A DNA stretch of 64,000 nucleotides from Pseudomonas sp. PH1b (GCF_000633395.1 NZ_AYMU01000012.1:171049-235048); one strand, 5' to 3'. Shown: positions 18,197 to 27,646, counted from the first letter of the stretch. Made by a program: numbers and translations. Notes: a model not told the origin generated them from the letters alone.

Positions 18197-19615
18197 TTAG
18201 ATCAATTCACGGACGTCGACGAAACGACCGCTGACAGCGGCGGCGGCGGCCATGGCCGGGCTGACCAGGTGGGTACGGCCACCTGCGCCCTGGCGCCCTT
18301 CGAAGTTGCGGTTCGAGGTCGAGGCACAATGCTCGCCGGATTCCAGGCGGTCCGGGTTCATCGCCAGGCACATCGAGCAGCCCGGCTCACGCCATTCGAA
18401 ACCGGCCTCGAGGAAGATCTTGTCCAGACCTTCCGACTCGGCCTGAGCCTTCACCAGGCCCGAGCCCGGGACCACGATCGCCTGCTTGATGGTGGAAGCC
18501 ACCTTACGGCCCTTGGCGATCACTGCGGCAGCGCGCAGGTCTTCGATCCGCGAGTTGGTGCAGGAACCGATGAACACCCGATCCAGCTGGATATCGGTGA
18601 TCGCCTGGTTGGCGCTCAAGCCCATGTACTTCAAGGCACGGACGATGGAATCGCGCTTGACCAGGTCCATTTCCTTGGCCGGATCCGGTACGTTCTGATC
18701 CACCGCCAGGACCATTTCCGGGGAAGTGCCCCAGCTGACCTGCGGCTTGATCTGTGCGGCATCGAGTTCGACCACGGTGTCGAATCTGGCATCGGCATCG
18801 GACACCAGGTCTTTCCAGGCCTCGACAGCCAGGTCCCATTCCGCGCCCTTGGGGGCGAAAGGACGGCCCTTGACGTATTCCACGGTCTTTTCATCCGCAG
18901 CGACCAAGCCGACACGGGCACCGGCTTCGATGGACATGTTGCAGATGGTCATGCGGCCTTCGACCGACAGGTCGCGAATCGCGCTGCCAGCGAACTCGAT
19001 GGCATGGCCGTTGCCGCCGGCGGTGCCGATCTTGCCGATCACCGCGAGGACGATGTCCTTGGCGGTCACGCCGAAAGGCAAGATGCCTTCGACCCGCACC
19101 AGCATGTTCTTCATCTTCTTGGCCACCAGGCACTGGGTGGCGAGTACGTGCTCCACCTCGGAAGTGCCGATGCCGTGGGCCAGGGCGCCAAAAGCACCGT
19201 GGGTGGAGGTGTGCGAGTCGCCGCAGACCACGGTCATGCCCGGCAAGGTCGCGCCCTGCTCCGGGCCGATCACGTGGACGATGCCCTGGCGCACGTCGTT
19301 CATCTTGAATTCGACGATGCCGTATTCGTCACAGTTGTCATCGAGGGTCTGCACCTGAAGACGCGACACCTGGTCGGCAATCGCCTCGATTCCGCCCTTG
19401 CGTTCAGGGGTGGTCGGCACGTTGTGGTCCGGGGTGGCGATGTTGGCATCGATGCGCCACGGCTTGCGCCCAGCCAGACGCAGGCCCTCGAAGGCTTGCG
19501 GGGAGGTCACTTCGTGGATGATGTGACGATCGATATAGATCAGCGCCGAACCATCGTCGCGCTGCTTGACCAAATGCGAATCCCAGAGCTTGTCGTAGAG
19601 CGTCTTGCCGGCCAT
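18197..19615 (-). CDS. leuC: 3-isopropylmalate dehydratase large subunit
   Basis: Aconitase-family [4Fe-4S] subunit that interconverts 2- and 3-isopropylmalate. The 472-residue protein has VVCGDSHTSTHGAFGA, FIGSCTNSRIEDLR with one cluster Cys, and GCSMCLAMNPD with the other two. The ATG of MAGKTLYDKLW is chosen over an upstream ATG because GAGGA lies nine bases before it and would touch the other. A LysR gene is divergent across 153 bases. Confidence 0.97.
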   Translation of the reverse strand: MAGKTLYDKLWDSHLVKQRDDGSALIYIDRHIIHEVTSPQAFEGLRLAGRKPWRIDANIATPDHNVPTTPERKGGIEAIADQVSRLQVQTLDDNCDEYGIVEFKMNDVRQGIVHVIGPEQGATLPGMTVVCGDSHTSTHGAFGALAHGIGTSEVEHVLATQCLVAKKMKNMLVRVEGILPFGVTAKDIVLAVIGKIGTAGGNGHAIEFAGSAIRDLSVEGRMTICNMSIEAGARVGLVAADEKTVEYVKGRPFAPKGAEWDLAVEAWKDLVSDADARFDTVVELDAAQIKPQVSWGTSPEMVLAVDQNVPDPAKEMDLVKRDSIVRALKYMGLSANQAITDIQLDRVFIGSCTNSRIEDLRAAAVIAKGRKVASTIKQAIVVPGSGLVKAQAESEGLDKIFLEAGFEWREPGCSMCLAMNPDRLESGEHCASTSNRNFEGRQGAGGRTHLVSPAMAAAAAVSGRFVDVRELI

Positions 19616-19768
19616 CGGACCATTCCTCATCAGCTTGTTTCTATGCCCCGGGCCCTGATCGCCTGCCGATCAATAACCCCTTGGCTTGTGAGGCTGATGC
19701 TATGGGGTTAGATTAAATAACTCAAATTCATATTTTTCATGCTTTGGATAACCAACTGGAATGCGACC

Positions 19769-20659
19769 ATGGACCTGGCCAACCTCAACGCCTTTATAGC
19801 CATTGCCGAGACCGGCAGTTTTTCCGCTGCCGGAGAACGCCTGCACCTGACCCAGCCCGCCATCAGCAAACGTATCGCCGGGCTGGAACAGCAGCTCAAT
19901 GTGCGGCTGTTCGACCGCCTGGGCCGCGAGATCGGCCTGACCGAGGCCGGACGCGCCCTGCTGCCCCGGGCCTACCAGATCATTAACGTGCTGGATGACA
20001 CGCGCCGAGCCCTGACCAACCTCACGGGCGAAGTCAGTGGGCGCCTGACCCTGGCCACCAGCCATCACATCGGCCTGCATCGCTTGCCGCCACTGCTGCG
20101 GGCCTTCACCCGGCGCTATCCGCAAGTGGCCCTGGATATCCAATTCCTCGACTCCGAAGTGGCCTATGAGGAAATCCTGCACGGCCGGGCCGAGCTGGCG
20201 GTGATCACCCTGGCGCCCGAACCCCACAGCCTGATCCAGGCCACGGCGGTCTGGGACGACCCATTGGACTTCGTCGCGGCCCCGGAGCACCCGCTGGTCA
20301 GCAATGGCCAGGTCAGCCTGGCGGACATTGCCCTGCACCCCGCTGTATTTCCCGGCGGCAACACCTTCACCCACCATATTGTCCAACGCCTGTTTGAAGC
20401 CCAGGGCCTGACGCCGAACATCGCCATGAGCACTAACTACCTGGAAACTATCAAGATGATGGTCTCCATCGGCCTGGCCTGGAGCGTGCTCCCGCGCACC
20501 ATGCTCGATGATCAGGTGGCGCGCATTCCTTTGCCGGGCATACAACTGCGACGCCAGCTAGGCTATATCCTGCACACCGAACGGACGCTGTCGAATGCGG
20601 CGCGGGCTTTCATGGCCTTACTGGATGCACAAGTCGATTGGCCAGGGACCCCGGCATAG
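19769..20659 (+). CDS. LysR-family regulator divergent from leuC
   Basis: A 296-residue LysR regulator with the HTH near residues 18-37 (GSFSAAGERLHLTQPAISKR) and a periplasmic-binding-protein-like effector domain from about residue 90. The ATG of MDLANLNAFIAI is chosen because it gives the usual LysR start; an in-frame ATG ten codons earlier would add atypical residues. Divergent position suggests control of leuCDB. The shared AT-rich region around 19700-19740 would hold the operator, but I could not identify a convincing T-N11-A dyad. Confidence 0.9.
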   Translation: MDLANLNAFIAIAETGSFSAAGERLHLTQPAISKRIAGLEQQLNVRLFDRLGREIGLTEAGRALLPRAYQIINVLDDTRRALTNLTGEVSGRLTLATSHHIGLHRLPPLLRAFTRRYPQVALDIQFLDSEVAYEEILHGRAELAVITLAPEPHSLIQATAVWDDPLDFVAAPEHPLVSNGQVSLADIALHPAVFPGGNTFTHHIVQRLFEAQGLTPNIAMSTNYLETIKMMVSIGLAWSVLPRTMLDDQVARIPLPGIQLRRQLGYILHTERTLSNAARAFMALLDAQVDWPGTPA

Positions 20660-20740
20660 ATTTCTGGGTTTTGTCCGTGCCAGATCACACCACCATGAGT
20701 ACCCCGCCCAAACGAACTACTCAGCCCAAGGCCTGACCCC

Positions 20741-23700
20741 ATGCCCAAACCCGCTGACCGTATTCCGCCCTTGCCGCGCATTCACGCTGTCGACCCCCGG
20801 GAGTCGGAGCAGAGCTGGGAAAGCGCGCCGCAGCTGCTCGCCGCACTCAACGGTGCGCGGTTGGGGGCCTGGTATTGGGATATCGAAAGCGGGCAGATCA
20901 GCTGGTCCCGGGGGACCCAGGCCCTGTTTGGCTTCGACCCGCGCCAACCGCTGCCGGAAAACCTCGAGTACCTCGACCTGCTGCCGATCGAGGACCGGGC
21001 CAGGACCGTACGCGCCTTCCACTCGGTACTGGCTGGCGCGCCCCTGGAGCACGCCATGCATCACCGCATTCGCTGGCCTGACGGCAGCCTGCATTGGCTG
21101 GAAATCAGCGGCAGTGTCCAGCCGGACAAGCACGGCAAGCCCCGAATGATCGGGGTGATCCGCGAGATCACCCACCAGCGCCAGCGTGAAGAAGCCCTGA
21201 GCAGCTCGGAAAAACGCTTCGCCACCCTGTTTCACCTGTGCCCCAACACCGTACTGCTGAGCCGCCTGGAAGACGGCCTGATCAGCGAGGCCAACCAGTA
21301 CTTCGAAAGCCAGTTCGGCTGGCCCGCCGCCCACGTGATCGGCCGCACCACCCTGGAGATCGGCCTCTGGGTCAACCCCGAGCAACGCGCCCAACTGATC
21401 AAGGCCGTGCAGAAAAAGGGCCAGACCGCGAGCCTGGAAGTCCAGTTCCGCGCCAGCAACGGGCAAATCCACGATGGCATTCTCAGCGCGCAGAAGGTCG
21501 AACTGGAAGGCAAGGCCTACCTGTTGAGCACCTTCCTCGACACCAGCGAACGCAAAAGAGCCGAACAGGCCCTCAAGGACAGCCAGGAACGCCTTGACCT
21601 GGCCCTGGACTCGGCGCAATTGGGCACCTGGGACTGGCACATTCCCAGCGGCATGCTCTACGGCTCGGCCCGTGCAGCACAATTGCACGGCCTGGAACCG
21701 GCGCCCTTTCACGAGTCCTTCGATGCCTTCTTCGAAGGTGTACCCACCGAAGAGCGCAATTCCATGCGCGATGCCTACCGCAGCCTGCGCGAGGGCCCGG
21801 CAGGCAACTACCAGTTGACCTACCGGGTGCAACTGCTGGACGGCAGCTCGCGCTACCTGGAAAGCCGGGCGCGCCTGTACCGCGACGAACAGGGCAATCC
21901 GCTGCGCATGGCCGGCACGCTACTGGACATCACTGAACAGGTGGAGCGCGAACAGCGCCTGATCACCTCGGAAGAAAAGTTCGCCAGCCTGTTCCAGGTC
22001 AGCCCAGACCCGATCTGCGTCACCTTGCGGGAAACCGGCCAGTTCATCGAGATCAACTCCAGCTTCACCCAGACCTTCGGCTGGACTCTGGAGGAGGTGA
22101 TCAACCGCAGCGCCGAGCAGATCGGGCTCTGGGAAGATCCCGCCCCGCGCCTGCGACGGATCGAGCAAGTGATTCGTGAACAGGCACTGAACAACGTGGC
22201 GGTGGTGGTCAACCACAAGGACGGCCAGCCCCTGACCTGCATCATTTCCAGCCGCCAGATCACTGTCGACAAGCAACTGTGCATCGTCACCACGCTGCGG
22301 GACATCACCCAGCAACAGCGCTCGGAAGCCGCCCTCAAGGCCAGCGAGGAGAAGTTCGCCAAGGCCTTCCACTCCAGCCCCGACGCCATCACCATCACCG
22401 AGCGTGACACCGGGCGCTACCTGGAGGTCAACGACGGCTTCTGCCGCCTGACCGGCTATCGCACCGATGAAGTGATCGGCCGCACCATGTATGAAATTGG
22501 CATCTGGGCCGAAGAGGCCCAACTTTCCACGTTGCTGGCCGAGCTCAAGCTCAAGGGCCGGGTGCATCACCTGGAGATGCTGGGGCGCAACAAGCGCGGG
22601 GAAATCCTCACCCTAGAAGCCTCGGTCGAACCGATCACCCTCAATGAAACCCCGTGCCTGCTGCTCACCGCACGGGATGTCAGCCTGCTGAAGAACGCCC
22701 AGGCGCAGATCCGCCACCTGGCCTACCACGACCCCCTGACCAACCTGCCCAACCGCGCCCTGCTGATGGACCGCCTGAGCCAGCAGATTGCCCTGCTCAA
22801 GCGCCACAACCTGCGGGGCGCCCTGCTGTTCCTCGACCTCGACCACTTCAAGCACATCAACGACTCCCTTGGTCACCCGGTGGGCGACACGGTACTGAAG
22901 ATCATCACGGCGCGGCTGGAGGCCAGCGTGCGCATGGAAGACACCGTGGCCCGCCTGGGCGGCGATGAATTCGTGGTGCTGCTGAGCGGCCTGGAAGGTT
23001 CGCGCAACGAAGTCAGCGACCAGGTCCGGCAACTGGCCGGCACCTTGCGCGAGCTGCTCTCGGAGCCCATGTTCCTCGACGGCCAGCGCCTGCAGGTCAC
23101 CCCCAGCATCGGCGTAGCACTGATTCCCGATCACGGCTCGACCCCCACCGACCTGCTCAAGCGCGCCGACATCGCCCTCTATCGGGCCAAGGATTCGGGG
23201 CGCAACACCACGCAGATGTTCCACAACACCATGCAGAAAGCCGCCAGCGAGCGCCTGCGCATGGAAACCGACTTGCGCCTGGCCTTGTCTCGCGGCGAAT
23301 TCAGTGTGCACTTCCAGCCCCAGGTGGACGCCCGCGACAACCGCATCGTCGGCGCCGAAGCCCTGGTTCGCTGGCAGCATCCGGAGCTGGGCGCCCAGTC
23401 ACCCACCGAGTTCATCAAGGTGCTGGAGGACAGCGGGTTGATTCTCGAAGTAGGCACCTGGATTCTCGACGAAGCCTGCCTGGCCTTCAGCCAATTGATC
23501 GATCAGCAACTGGTGGACCCTCATCACTTCAGCCTGTGCGTCAACATCAGCCCGCGGCAGTTCCGCCAGAACGATTTTGTCGAACGAATCGAGCACAGCC
23601 TGACCGCCTACGCCCTGCCCTCGTCCCTGCTGAAACTGGAGATCACCGAGGGCATCGTGATCCAGAACCTGGACGACACCATCAGCAAGATGCGCCGACT

Positions 23701-24019
23701 GAAAAAGCTCGGGGTCAGCTTCGCCATGGATGATTTTGGCACTGGCTACTCCTCGCTGACCTACCTCAAGCGCCTGCCGGTGGACACCTTGAAGATCGAC
23801 CAGTCTTTCGTCCGCGATGCGACCCACGACCCCAACGATGCGGAAATCATCCGGGCGATTGTCGCCATGGCCCGCAGCCTGGACCTGAAGGTGATTGCCG
23901 AGGGGGTGGAAACCCCGCAGCAACTGGAGTTCCTGCAAGGACTGGAGTGCCACCTGTACCAGGGATACCTGCACAGCCGGCCCCTGCCCCTGAGCGAGTT
24001 CAAGAAACTGCTGGAATGA
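20741..24019 (+). CDS. Multi-PAS GGDEF-EAL c-di-GMP protein
   Basis: A 1092-residue soluble protein with five consecutive PAS modules (about residues 33-150, 157-273, 280-400, 410-525, 535-655), a GGDEF domain (about 665-825, intact LGGDEF) and an EAL domain (about 840-1085, intact AEALVRW and DDFGTGYSS). Both diguanylate cyclase and phosphodiesterase signatures are complete, so direction of activity cannot be called. No TM segments or signal peptide are seen, so it is presumably a cytoplasmic sensor. It has no obvious partner gene and ends at a strong terminator facing ibpA. Confidence 0.93.
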   Translation: MPKPADRIPPLPRIHAVDPRESEQSWESAPQLLAALNGARLGAWYWDIESGQISWSRGTQALFGFDPRQPLPENLEYLDLLPIEDRARTVRAFHSVLAGAPLEHAMHHRIRWPDGSLHWLEISGSVQPDKHGKPRMIGVIREITHQRQREEALSSSEKRFATLFHLCPNTVLLSRLEDGLISEANQYFESQFGWPAAHVIGRTTLEIGLWVNPEQRAQLIKAVQKKGQTASLEVQFRASNGQIHDGILSAQKVELEGKAYLLSTFLDTSERKRAEQALKDSQERLDLALDSAQLGTWDWHIPSGMLYGSARAAQLHGLEPAPFHESFDAFFEGVPTEERNSMRDAYRSLREGPAGNYQLTYRVQLLDGSSRYLESRARLYRDEQGNPLRMAGTLLDITEQVEREQRLITSEEKFASLFQVSPDPICVTLRETGQFIEINSSFTQTFGWTLEEVINRSAEQIGLWEDPAPRLRRIEQVIREQALNNVAVVVNHKDGQPLTCIISSRQITVDKQLCIVTTLRDITQQQRSEAALKASEEKFAKAFHSSPDAITITERDTGRYLEVNDGFCRLTGYRTDEVIGRTMYEIGIWAEEAQLSTLLAELKLKGRVHHLEMLGRNKRGEILTLEASVEPITLNETPCLLLTARDVSLLKNAQAQIRHLAYHDPLTNLPNRALLMDRLSQQIALLKRHNLRGALLFLDLDHFKHINDSLGHPVGDTVLKIITARLEASVRMEDTVARLGGDEFVVLLSGLEGSRNEVSDQVRQLAGTLRELLSEPMFLDGQRLQVTPSIGVALIPDHGSTPTDLLKRADIALYRAKDSGRNTTQMFHNTMQKAASERLRMETDLRLALSRGEFSVHFQPQVDARDNRIVGAEALVRWQHPELGAQSPTEFIKVLEDSGLILEVGTWILDEACLAFSQLIDQQLVDPHHFSLCVNISPRQFRQNDFVERIEHSLTAYALPSSLLKLEITEGIVIQNLDDTISKMRRLKKLGVSFAMDDFGTGYSSLTYLKRLPVDTLKIDQSFVRDATHDPNDAEIIRAIVAMARSLDLKVIAEGVETPQQLEFLQGLECHLYQGYLHSRPLPLSEFKKLLE

Positions 24020-24026
24020 CAGGCAC

Positions 24027-24056
24027 AAAAAAGGGCGCCACCAGGGCGCCCTTTTT
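24027..24056. terminator. Bidirectional terminator between the GGDEF-EAL gene and ibpA
   Basis: A GGGCGCC/GGCGCCC stem flanked by an A run on the left and a T run on the right, between two convergent genes. Confidence 0.92.
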
Positions 24057-24068
24057 CATGCAGCGGTC

Positions 24069-24515
24069 TTAGTGTTGCAGAGCCTGCTGCTGCGCACCGT
24101 TGATGGCGATGCGCTTAGGCTTGGCCTCTTCCGGCACGACCCGCAGCAAGTCGATACTCAGCAGACCGTTGCTCAGGCCGGCAGCCTTGACCTCGATATG
24201 GTCGGCCAGGCGGAAGGACAGCTTGAATGCACGCTGGGCAATGCCCTGGTGCAGGTAGGTCACACTGTCATTGGCGTCGCGCTTGCCACCGCTCACGGTC
24301 AACACACCTTTCTCCACTTGCAGCTCCAGGTCTTCTTCCTGGAAGCCGGCAGCGGCGATGACGATGCGGTATTGATCGTCGGCGTGCTTCTCAACGTTGT
24401 AGGGTGGGTAGCTGCTGCCAGGCTCGTTGCGCAGTGCCGATTCGAACAGATCGTTGAAACGGTCGAAGCCGACAGAGGAACGGAACAGTGGAGCCAGGGA
24501 AAATGCAGTACTCAT
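24069..24515 (-). CDS. ibpA: Small heat-shock protein (Hsp20/IbpA)
   Basis: A 148-residue alpha-crystallin-type holdase. The N-terminal arm MSTAFSLAPLFRSSVGFDRF is IbpA-like. The alpha-crystallin domain (about 37-130) has PPYNVEKHADDQYRIVIA, VEKGVLTVSGG and the closing AGLSNGLLSIDLLR. It binds unfolding proteins and hands them to DnaK/ClpB. Its leader carries a ROSE-type hairpin and a heat-shock-type promoter (separate entries), so both transcription and translation are expected to respond to heat. Confidence 0.96.
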   Translation of the reverse strand: MSTAFSLAPLFRSSVGFDRFNDLFESALRNEPGSSYPPYNVEKHADDQYRIVIAAAGFQEEDLELQVEKGVLTVSGGKRDANDSVTYLHQGIAQRAFKLSFRLADHIEVKAAGLSNGLLSIDLLRVVPEEAKPKRIAINGAQQQALQH

Positions 24516-24524
24516 GGGTCTATC

Positions 24525-24576
24525 TCCTGATATTCAGCGAGTGGTTGTCTACGCGACCCGAATTCGGCATCGCGTA
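24525..24576 (-). promoter_or_regulatory. ROSE-like RNA thermometer in the ibpA leader
   Basis: In the transcript, UCGCUGA (24534-24540) pairs with UCAGGA (24525-24530) around an AUA loop. This leaves one unpaired G in the 5' arm and sequesters the AGGA Shine-Dalgarno sequence. UYGCU opposite the SD with a bulged G is the hallmark of ROSE elements. A second hairpin upstream (24550-24576) has TACGCG/CGCGTA closing an inner CCGAATTCGG. ROSE control of ibpA is known in Pseudomonas and enterobacteria; the assignment here is from inspection only. Confidence 0.8.
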
Positions 24577-24582
24577 CCCAAG

Positions 24583-24610
24583 AGATAAGGATCGACCCTG
24601 GTATTTCAAG
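24583..24610 (-). promoter_or_regulatory. Heat-shock (sigma-32 type) promoter of ibpA
   Basis: On the minus strand CTTGAA (24605-24610), a 14-base spacer, then CCTTATCT (24583-24590), close to the sigma-32 consensus CTTGAA...CCCCATNT. It lies directly upstream of the ROSE-like leader. Confidence 0.7.
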
Positions 24611-24628
24611 AGAGGCCCGCTGAATTTT

Positions 24629-25588
24629 TTAAGCGGCTTCCGGCTGGGGCATACCCAACAGGCGACCGACCTGATCCAGATCGGTTTCCCGGCGCAGGGC
24701 GGTAAACAGCTCGACCGCTTCCGGGTAATTGCGGGTCAGCATTGCCAGCCACTGCTTCAAGCGCCCAGGTGCCGAGCGCGGGGTCAACTGCACCACCACC
24801 TGGGCCCAGAAGTCTTGCAGCATGGGCTGCAAATCAGCCCAGGACATTGCCATCACTTCTTCACCGGCCCGGGCTGCGGCAATCTGCCGGGCAAGGTCCG
24901 GGCGCGAGACCAGGCCGCGCCCCAGCATGATGTCCTCGACGCCACTGATTTCCCGGCAGCGCCGCCAATCCTCGACGCTCCAGATATCACCGTTGGCGAA
25001 CACCGGCACCTTGACCACCTCTTGCACCCGGGGAATCCACTCCCAGTGGGCCGGTGGCTTGTAGCCGTCGACCTTGGTCCGTGCGTGCACAACGATGTGC
25101 TCGGCGCCGCCCTCGGCCAGCGCCGTGGCGCACACCAGCGAGCCGTCCGGACTGTCGAAGCCCAGGCGCATCTTCGCCGTGACCGGGATATGCGCCGGCA
25201 CCGCCCGCCGTACGTGCTCGACGATCTGGTTGAGCAGCTCGGGCTCCTTTAGCAGCACCGCGCCACCTCGGGACTTGTTGACAGTCTTGGCCGGGCAGCC
25301 GAAATTCAGGTCGATGACCTCGCTGCCCAGCTCGCAGGCCAACGCCGCGTTCTCGGCCAGGCACACCGGATCGGAGCCCAGCAACTGCACCCGCAGCGGC
25401 ACACCGGCAGCAGTCTGCGCGCCCCGCAGCAGTTCGGGAGCGAGCTTGTGGAAATAGGCAGGCGTGAGCAGGCGATCATTGACCCGGATGAACTCGGTGA
25501 CACACCAGTCAATCCCGCCAACATGTGTCAGTACATCCCGCAGGATGTTGTCGACCAACCCCTCCATGGGCGCCAAGGCAATTTGCAT
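24629..25588 (-). CDS. dusC: tRNA-dihydrouridine(16) synthase
   Basis: FMN enzyme that reduces uridine in the tRNA D loop. The 319-residue protein begins MQIALAPMEGLVDNILRDVL, has the catalytic Cys in LNFGCPAKTVNKSRGGAVLL and FMN-binding VFANGDIWSVED. The MQIALAPMEG start and the length fit DusC. The initiator is the ATG at 25586-25588; an ATG three codons upstream is possible. A second dus gene, dusA, is truncated elsewhere in the window. Confidence 0.93.
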   Translation of the reverse strand: MQIALAPMEGLVDNILRDVLTHVGGIDWCVTEFIRVNDRLLTPAYFHKLAPELLRGAQTAAGVPLRVQLLGSDPVCLAENAALACELGSEVIDLNFGCPAKTVNKSRGGAVLLKEPELLNQIVEHVRRAVPAHIPVTAKMRLGFDSPDGSLVCATALAEGGAEHIVVHARTKVDGYKPPAHWEWIPRVQEVVKVPVFANGDIWSVEDWRRCREISGVEDIMLGRGLVSRPDLARQIAAARAGEEVMAMSWADLQPMLQDFWAQVVVQLTPRSAPGRLKQWLAMLTRNYPEAVELFTALRRETDLDQVGRLLGMPQPEAA

Positions 25589-25616
25589 GAAACACACTCA
25601 ATGAAAAACACGGGCG

Positions 25617-25650
25617 AAAAAACGGGCGCCAGTCTACTGGGTTTCGCCCG
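25617..25650 (-). terminator. Probable terminator after the thioesterase gene
   Basis: On the minus strand CGGGCG and CGCCCG form a stem around a 16-base loop, followed by six T residues, about 110 bases past the thioesterase stop. Confidence 0.6.
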
Positions 25651-25757
25651 CTAGCAGGGATTTTGCAGGTTGCGGCCGGTCGGCCAACAGGCCCGCGATC
25701 CAGGCGCCCCCTCGTCTCAGAGGCAGCGCAGCCTGGCTCTGCGCAAGGGCAGGAAAA

Positions 25758-26195
25758 TTATTCAGGGGACTGCAGGGCCGGACCATAGCCTTCAAGGAAT
25801 TCGGCAGGCATGCGTTTGGGCTTGCCGGTAGACAGTTCGATGCAGACAAAGGTGGTCTGCGCCCGTAACAGCGTCGTGCCATCGCTCGGGCGGACCAGCT
25901 GGAAGCGCCGGGTCATCTTCAAGCGCTGGTCCCAATCGACAATCCAGGTCGCCAGTTGCAACTCATCCCCTTCATACCCCGCCGCCAGGTAGTCGATCTC
26001 GTGACGCACCACCGCCATCGCTCGATCCAGACGACGATATTCTGCCAGGTCCAGCCCCAGGCGCTGCGAATGCCGCCAGGCGCAACGCTCCAACCAGGTC
26101 ACGTAGACCGCGTTGTTGGCGTGCCCCAGGCCATCGATATCCTCGGCTGCCACCTGCAGGTCGATAGTGAATGGCGTTGCCAGATCCCAACTCAT
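25758..26195 (-). CDS. Hot-dog fold acyl-CoA thioesterase (4HBT/YbgC type)
   Basis: A 145-residue single-hot-dog protein. The catalytic-loop pattern VAAEDIDGLGHANNAVYVTWLE near residues 14-35 has the Asp-x-x-x-H-x-N of the 4-hydroxybenzoyl-CoA/YbgC group. The C-terminal half has the expected LLRAQTTFVCIELSTGKPKRMP strand pattern. The ATG of MSWDLATPF is preceded by GGGAG. Substrate not determinable. It follows the TetR and hydrolase genes on the same strand, with a hairpin in the 48-base gap. Confidence 0.88.
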   Translation of the reverse strand: MSWDLATPFTIDLQVAAEDIDGLGHANNAVYVTWLERCAWRHSQRLGLDLAEYRRLDRAMAVVRHEIDYLAAGYEGDELQLATWIVDWDQRLKMTRRFQLVRPSDGTTLLRAQTTFVCIELSTGKPKRMPAEFLEGYGPALQSPE

Positions 26196-26203
26196 GCCCA
26201 ACT

Positions 26204-26227
26204 CCCGGTCAGATTTTTTTGACCGGG
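26204..26227. repeat. Perfect inverted repeat between hydrolase and thioesterase genes
   Basis: CCCGGTCA and TGACCGGG with an eight-base T/A-rich centre, immediately upstream of the thioesterase ribosome site. It could be a hairpin that tunes translation or a protein-binding palindrome. No U tract follows, so it is not a typical terminator. Confidence 0.5.
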
Positions 26228-26243
26228 GCAGTGTAACGGATGC

Positions 26244-27077
26244 TCAGGCCGATTGGCGTGCTTGCAGATGCCGGCCGCTGACCAGAGCGACCACGGCATC
26301 AACCACCCGAGGATCGGCCAGCACTCGCTGATGCCCTCCGTCGCTCAAGCGCAGCAGGCGACTGTCGAACCAGGCCTGATGGATCACTTCCGACTCCCTG
26401 ACCGGGACAAACCGATCGTCTTCGGCGTGCACGATCAAGCCGGGCATTTCCAACTGATACTGGTCCACGTCCAGCGTCGCAGCACGCATCCCCACCTCTT
26501 TCTCCACCTGGCGGATAAACGCCGAACGGGCCTTGGGCGGCAAGCGCATAGAGCGGGCAAAACCTCGCAGTACGCCCAGGATTCGGGCAGGAGCCGCAAT
26601 GCTAACCAGGGTTTCGGTACGCAGCCCCAACTGCACCGCCAGCATGGCACTGGCGCCGCCCATGGAGTGACCGATCACGCTCCGCAAGGGCGGCAACTCT
26701 GCCGCGGCCTCCAGCATGGCCCGGGCAAACAGCACCACATTGGCCTCATCCCCGGGAGACCGGCCATGGGCAGGTCCGTCCAGCGCCACCGCGGTATAGC
26801 CGGCCGCTACCAGCGCCTGGATCAGGCTGGCGAACTGCGTCGGACGCCCTTCCCAACCATGCATCAAGAGCACTGTCAGCCCCTGCCCCCAGCGCAGGGC
26901 CGAGAGCCCGAAACGCAGGGTGAGGCGCTCGGCACTCTCGAGCAGCGGCAACTCCCAGTCTCGAGGAGGAAGCTCGCGCGGTGTCATGAACAGTTGGCGC
27001 ATCCGATTCGCCGCCCAGTGGGGGGCCACCCAGCCCAGGGTGCCATTGACGCCACGAATCCAATTCAATCCGCTCAT
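26244..27077 (-). CDS. Alpha/beta-fold hydrolase
   Basis: A 277-residue alpha/beta hydrolase. The nucleophile elbow GHSMGGASAM is near residue 137, the oxyanion-side motif LLMHGWEGRP near 70-80, the acid in HAEDDRFVPV and the catalytic His in SDGGHQRVL near the C-terminus. No signal peptide, so presumably cytoplasmic; substrate unknown. The start is the ATG of MSGLNWIRG, since GAGG lies nine bases upstream. It lies 29 bases after the TetR gene and is probably under its control. Confidence 0.88.
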   Translation of the reverse strand: MSGLNWIRGVNGTLGWVAPHWAANRMRQLFMTPRELPPRDWELPLLESAERLTLRFGLSALRWGQGLTVLLMHGWEGRPTQFASLIQALVAAGYTAVALDGPAHGRSPGDEANVVLFARAMLEAAAELPPLRSVIGHSMGGASAMLAVQLGLRTETLVSIAAPARILGVLRGFARSMRLPPKARSAFIRQVEKEVGMRAATLDVDQYQLEMPGLIVHAEDDRFVPVRESEVIHQAWFDSRLLRLSDGGHQRVLADPRVVDAVVALVSGRHLQARQSA

Positions 27078-27106
27078 CACCCGCTACCTCGCCATTGAAC
27101 GCCCGA

Positions 27107-27646
27107 TCAAAGAACTGCCGACTTGGCAGCCCGCAGCAAACGATCGGACAACTCGCCCGGCCCCAGGGCTCGCGCCAGGGACAGCCCGCCGACCATCAAG
27201 GCCATGTCCGCCAGGGCCTTGTCCGTATCCTCGGGACTTGCGGCCAATTGCGCGACCATCAACTCCATATGCTCGCTCAAGGCGTGACGGAATGTCTCCG
27301 GCAAACGACCCAGCTCACCGACAGACGCAGGAATCGGACAAGCCTGCTCAGTGGAATCACGGTGCTTGCGAGACAGATAAAATGCCGCCGTCAACGCCCG
27401 ACGCTCTTCACCGCTCAGGGTCGAGTCCATTTCATCCAGCAGGCCACGACGATGGGCCAGCAGTTGAGTGAAGGCCTCAAGCATCAGCGCGTCCTTGCTC
27501 TCGAAGTGCGCATAGAAGCCGCCGACCGTCAGCCCGGCAGCCCCCATCACCTCACCGACACTCGGCTCGGCCGGGCCACGCTGGATCAGTGCGGAACTGG
27601 CAGCCTGAAGTATCCGTTCGCGGGTTTGAGCTTTTTTATCGTTCAT
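27107..27646 (-). CDS. TetR-family transcriptional regulator
   Basis: A 179-residue regulator with an N-terminal HTH (TRERILQAASSALIQRG, then VGEVMGAAGLTVGGFYAHFESK, about residues 6-50). The C-terminal domain would bind an unidentified ligand. I chose the ATG five bases past a strong GGAGG. A palindrome just upstream (27665-27697) is a likely autoregulatory operator, and the hydrolase and thioesterase genes follow in the same direction. Confidence 0.9.
   Translation of the reverse strand: MNDKKAQTRERILQAASSALIQRGPAEPSVGEVMGAAGLTVGGFYAHFESKDALMLEAFTQLLAHRRGLLDEMDSTLSGEERRALTAAFYLSRKHRDSTEQACPIPASVGELGRLPETFRHALSEHMELMVAQLAASPEDTDKALADMALMVGGLSLARALGPGELSDRLLRAAKSAVL

Noticed and set aside
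19616..19768. LysR T-N11-A operator between leuC and the LysR gene
   Set aside because: The region is AT-rich, but I could not find a dyad clearly better than chance.
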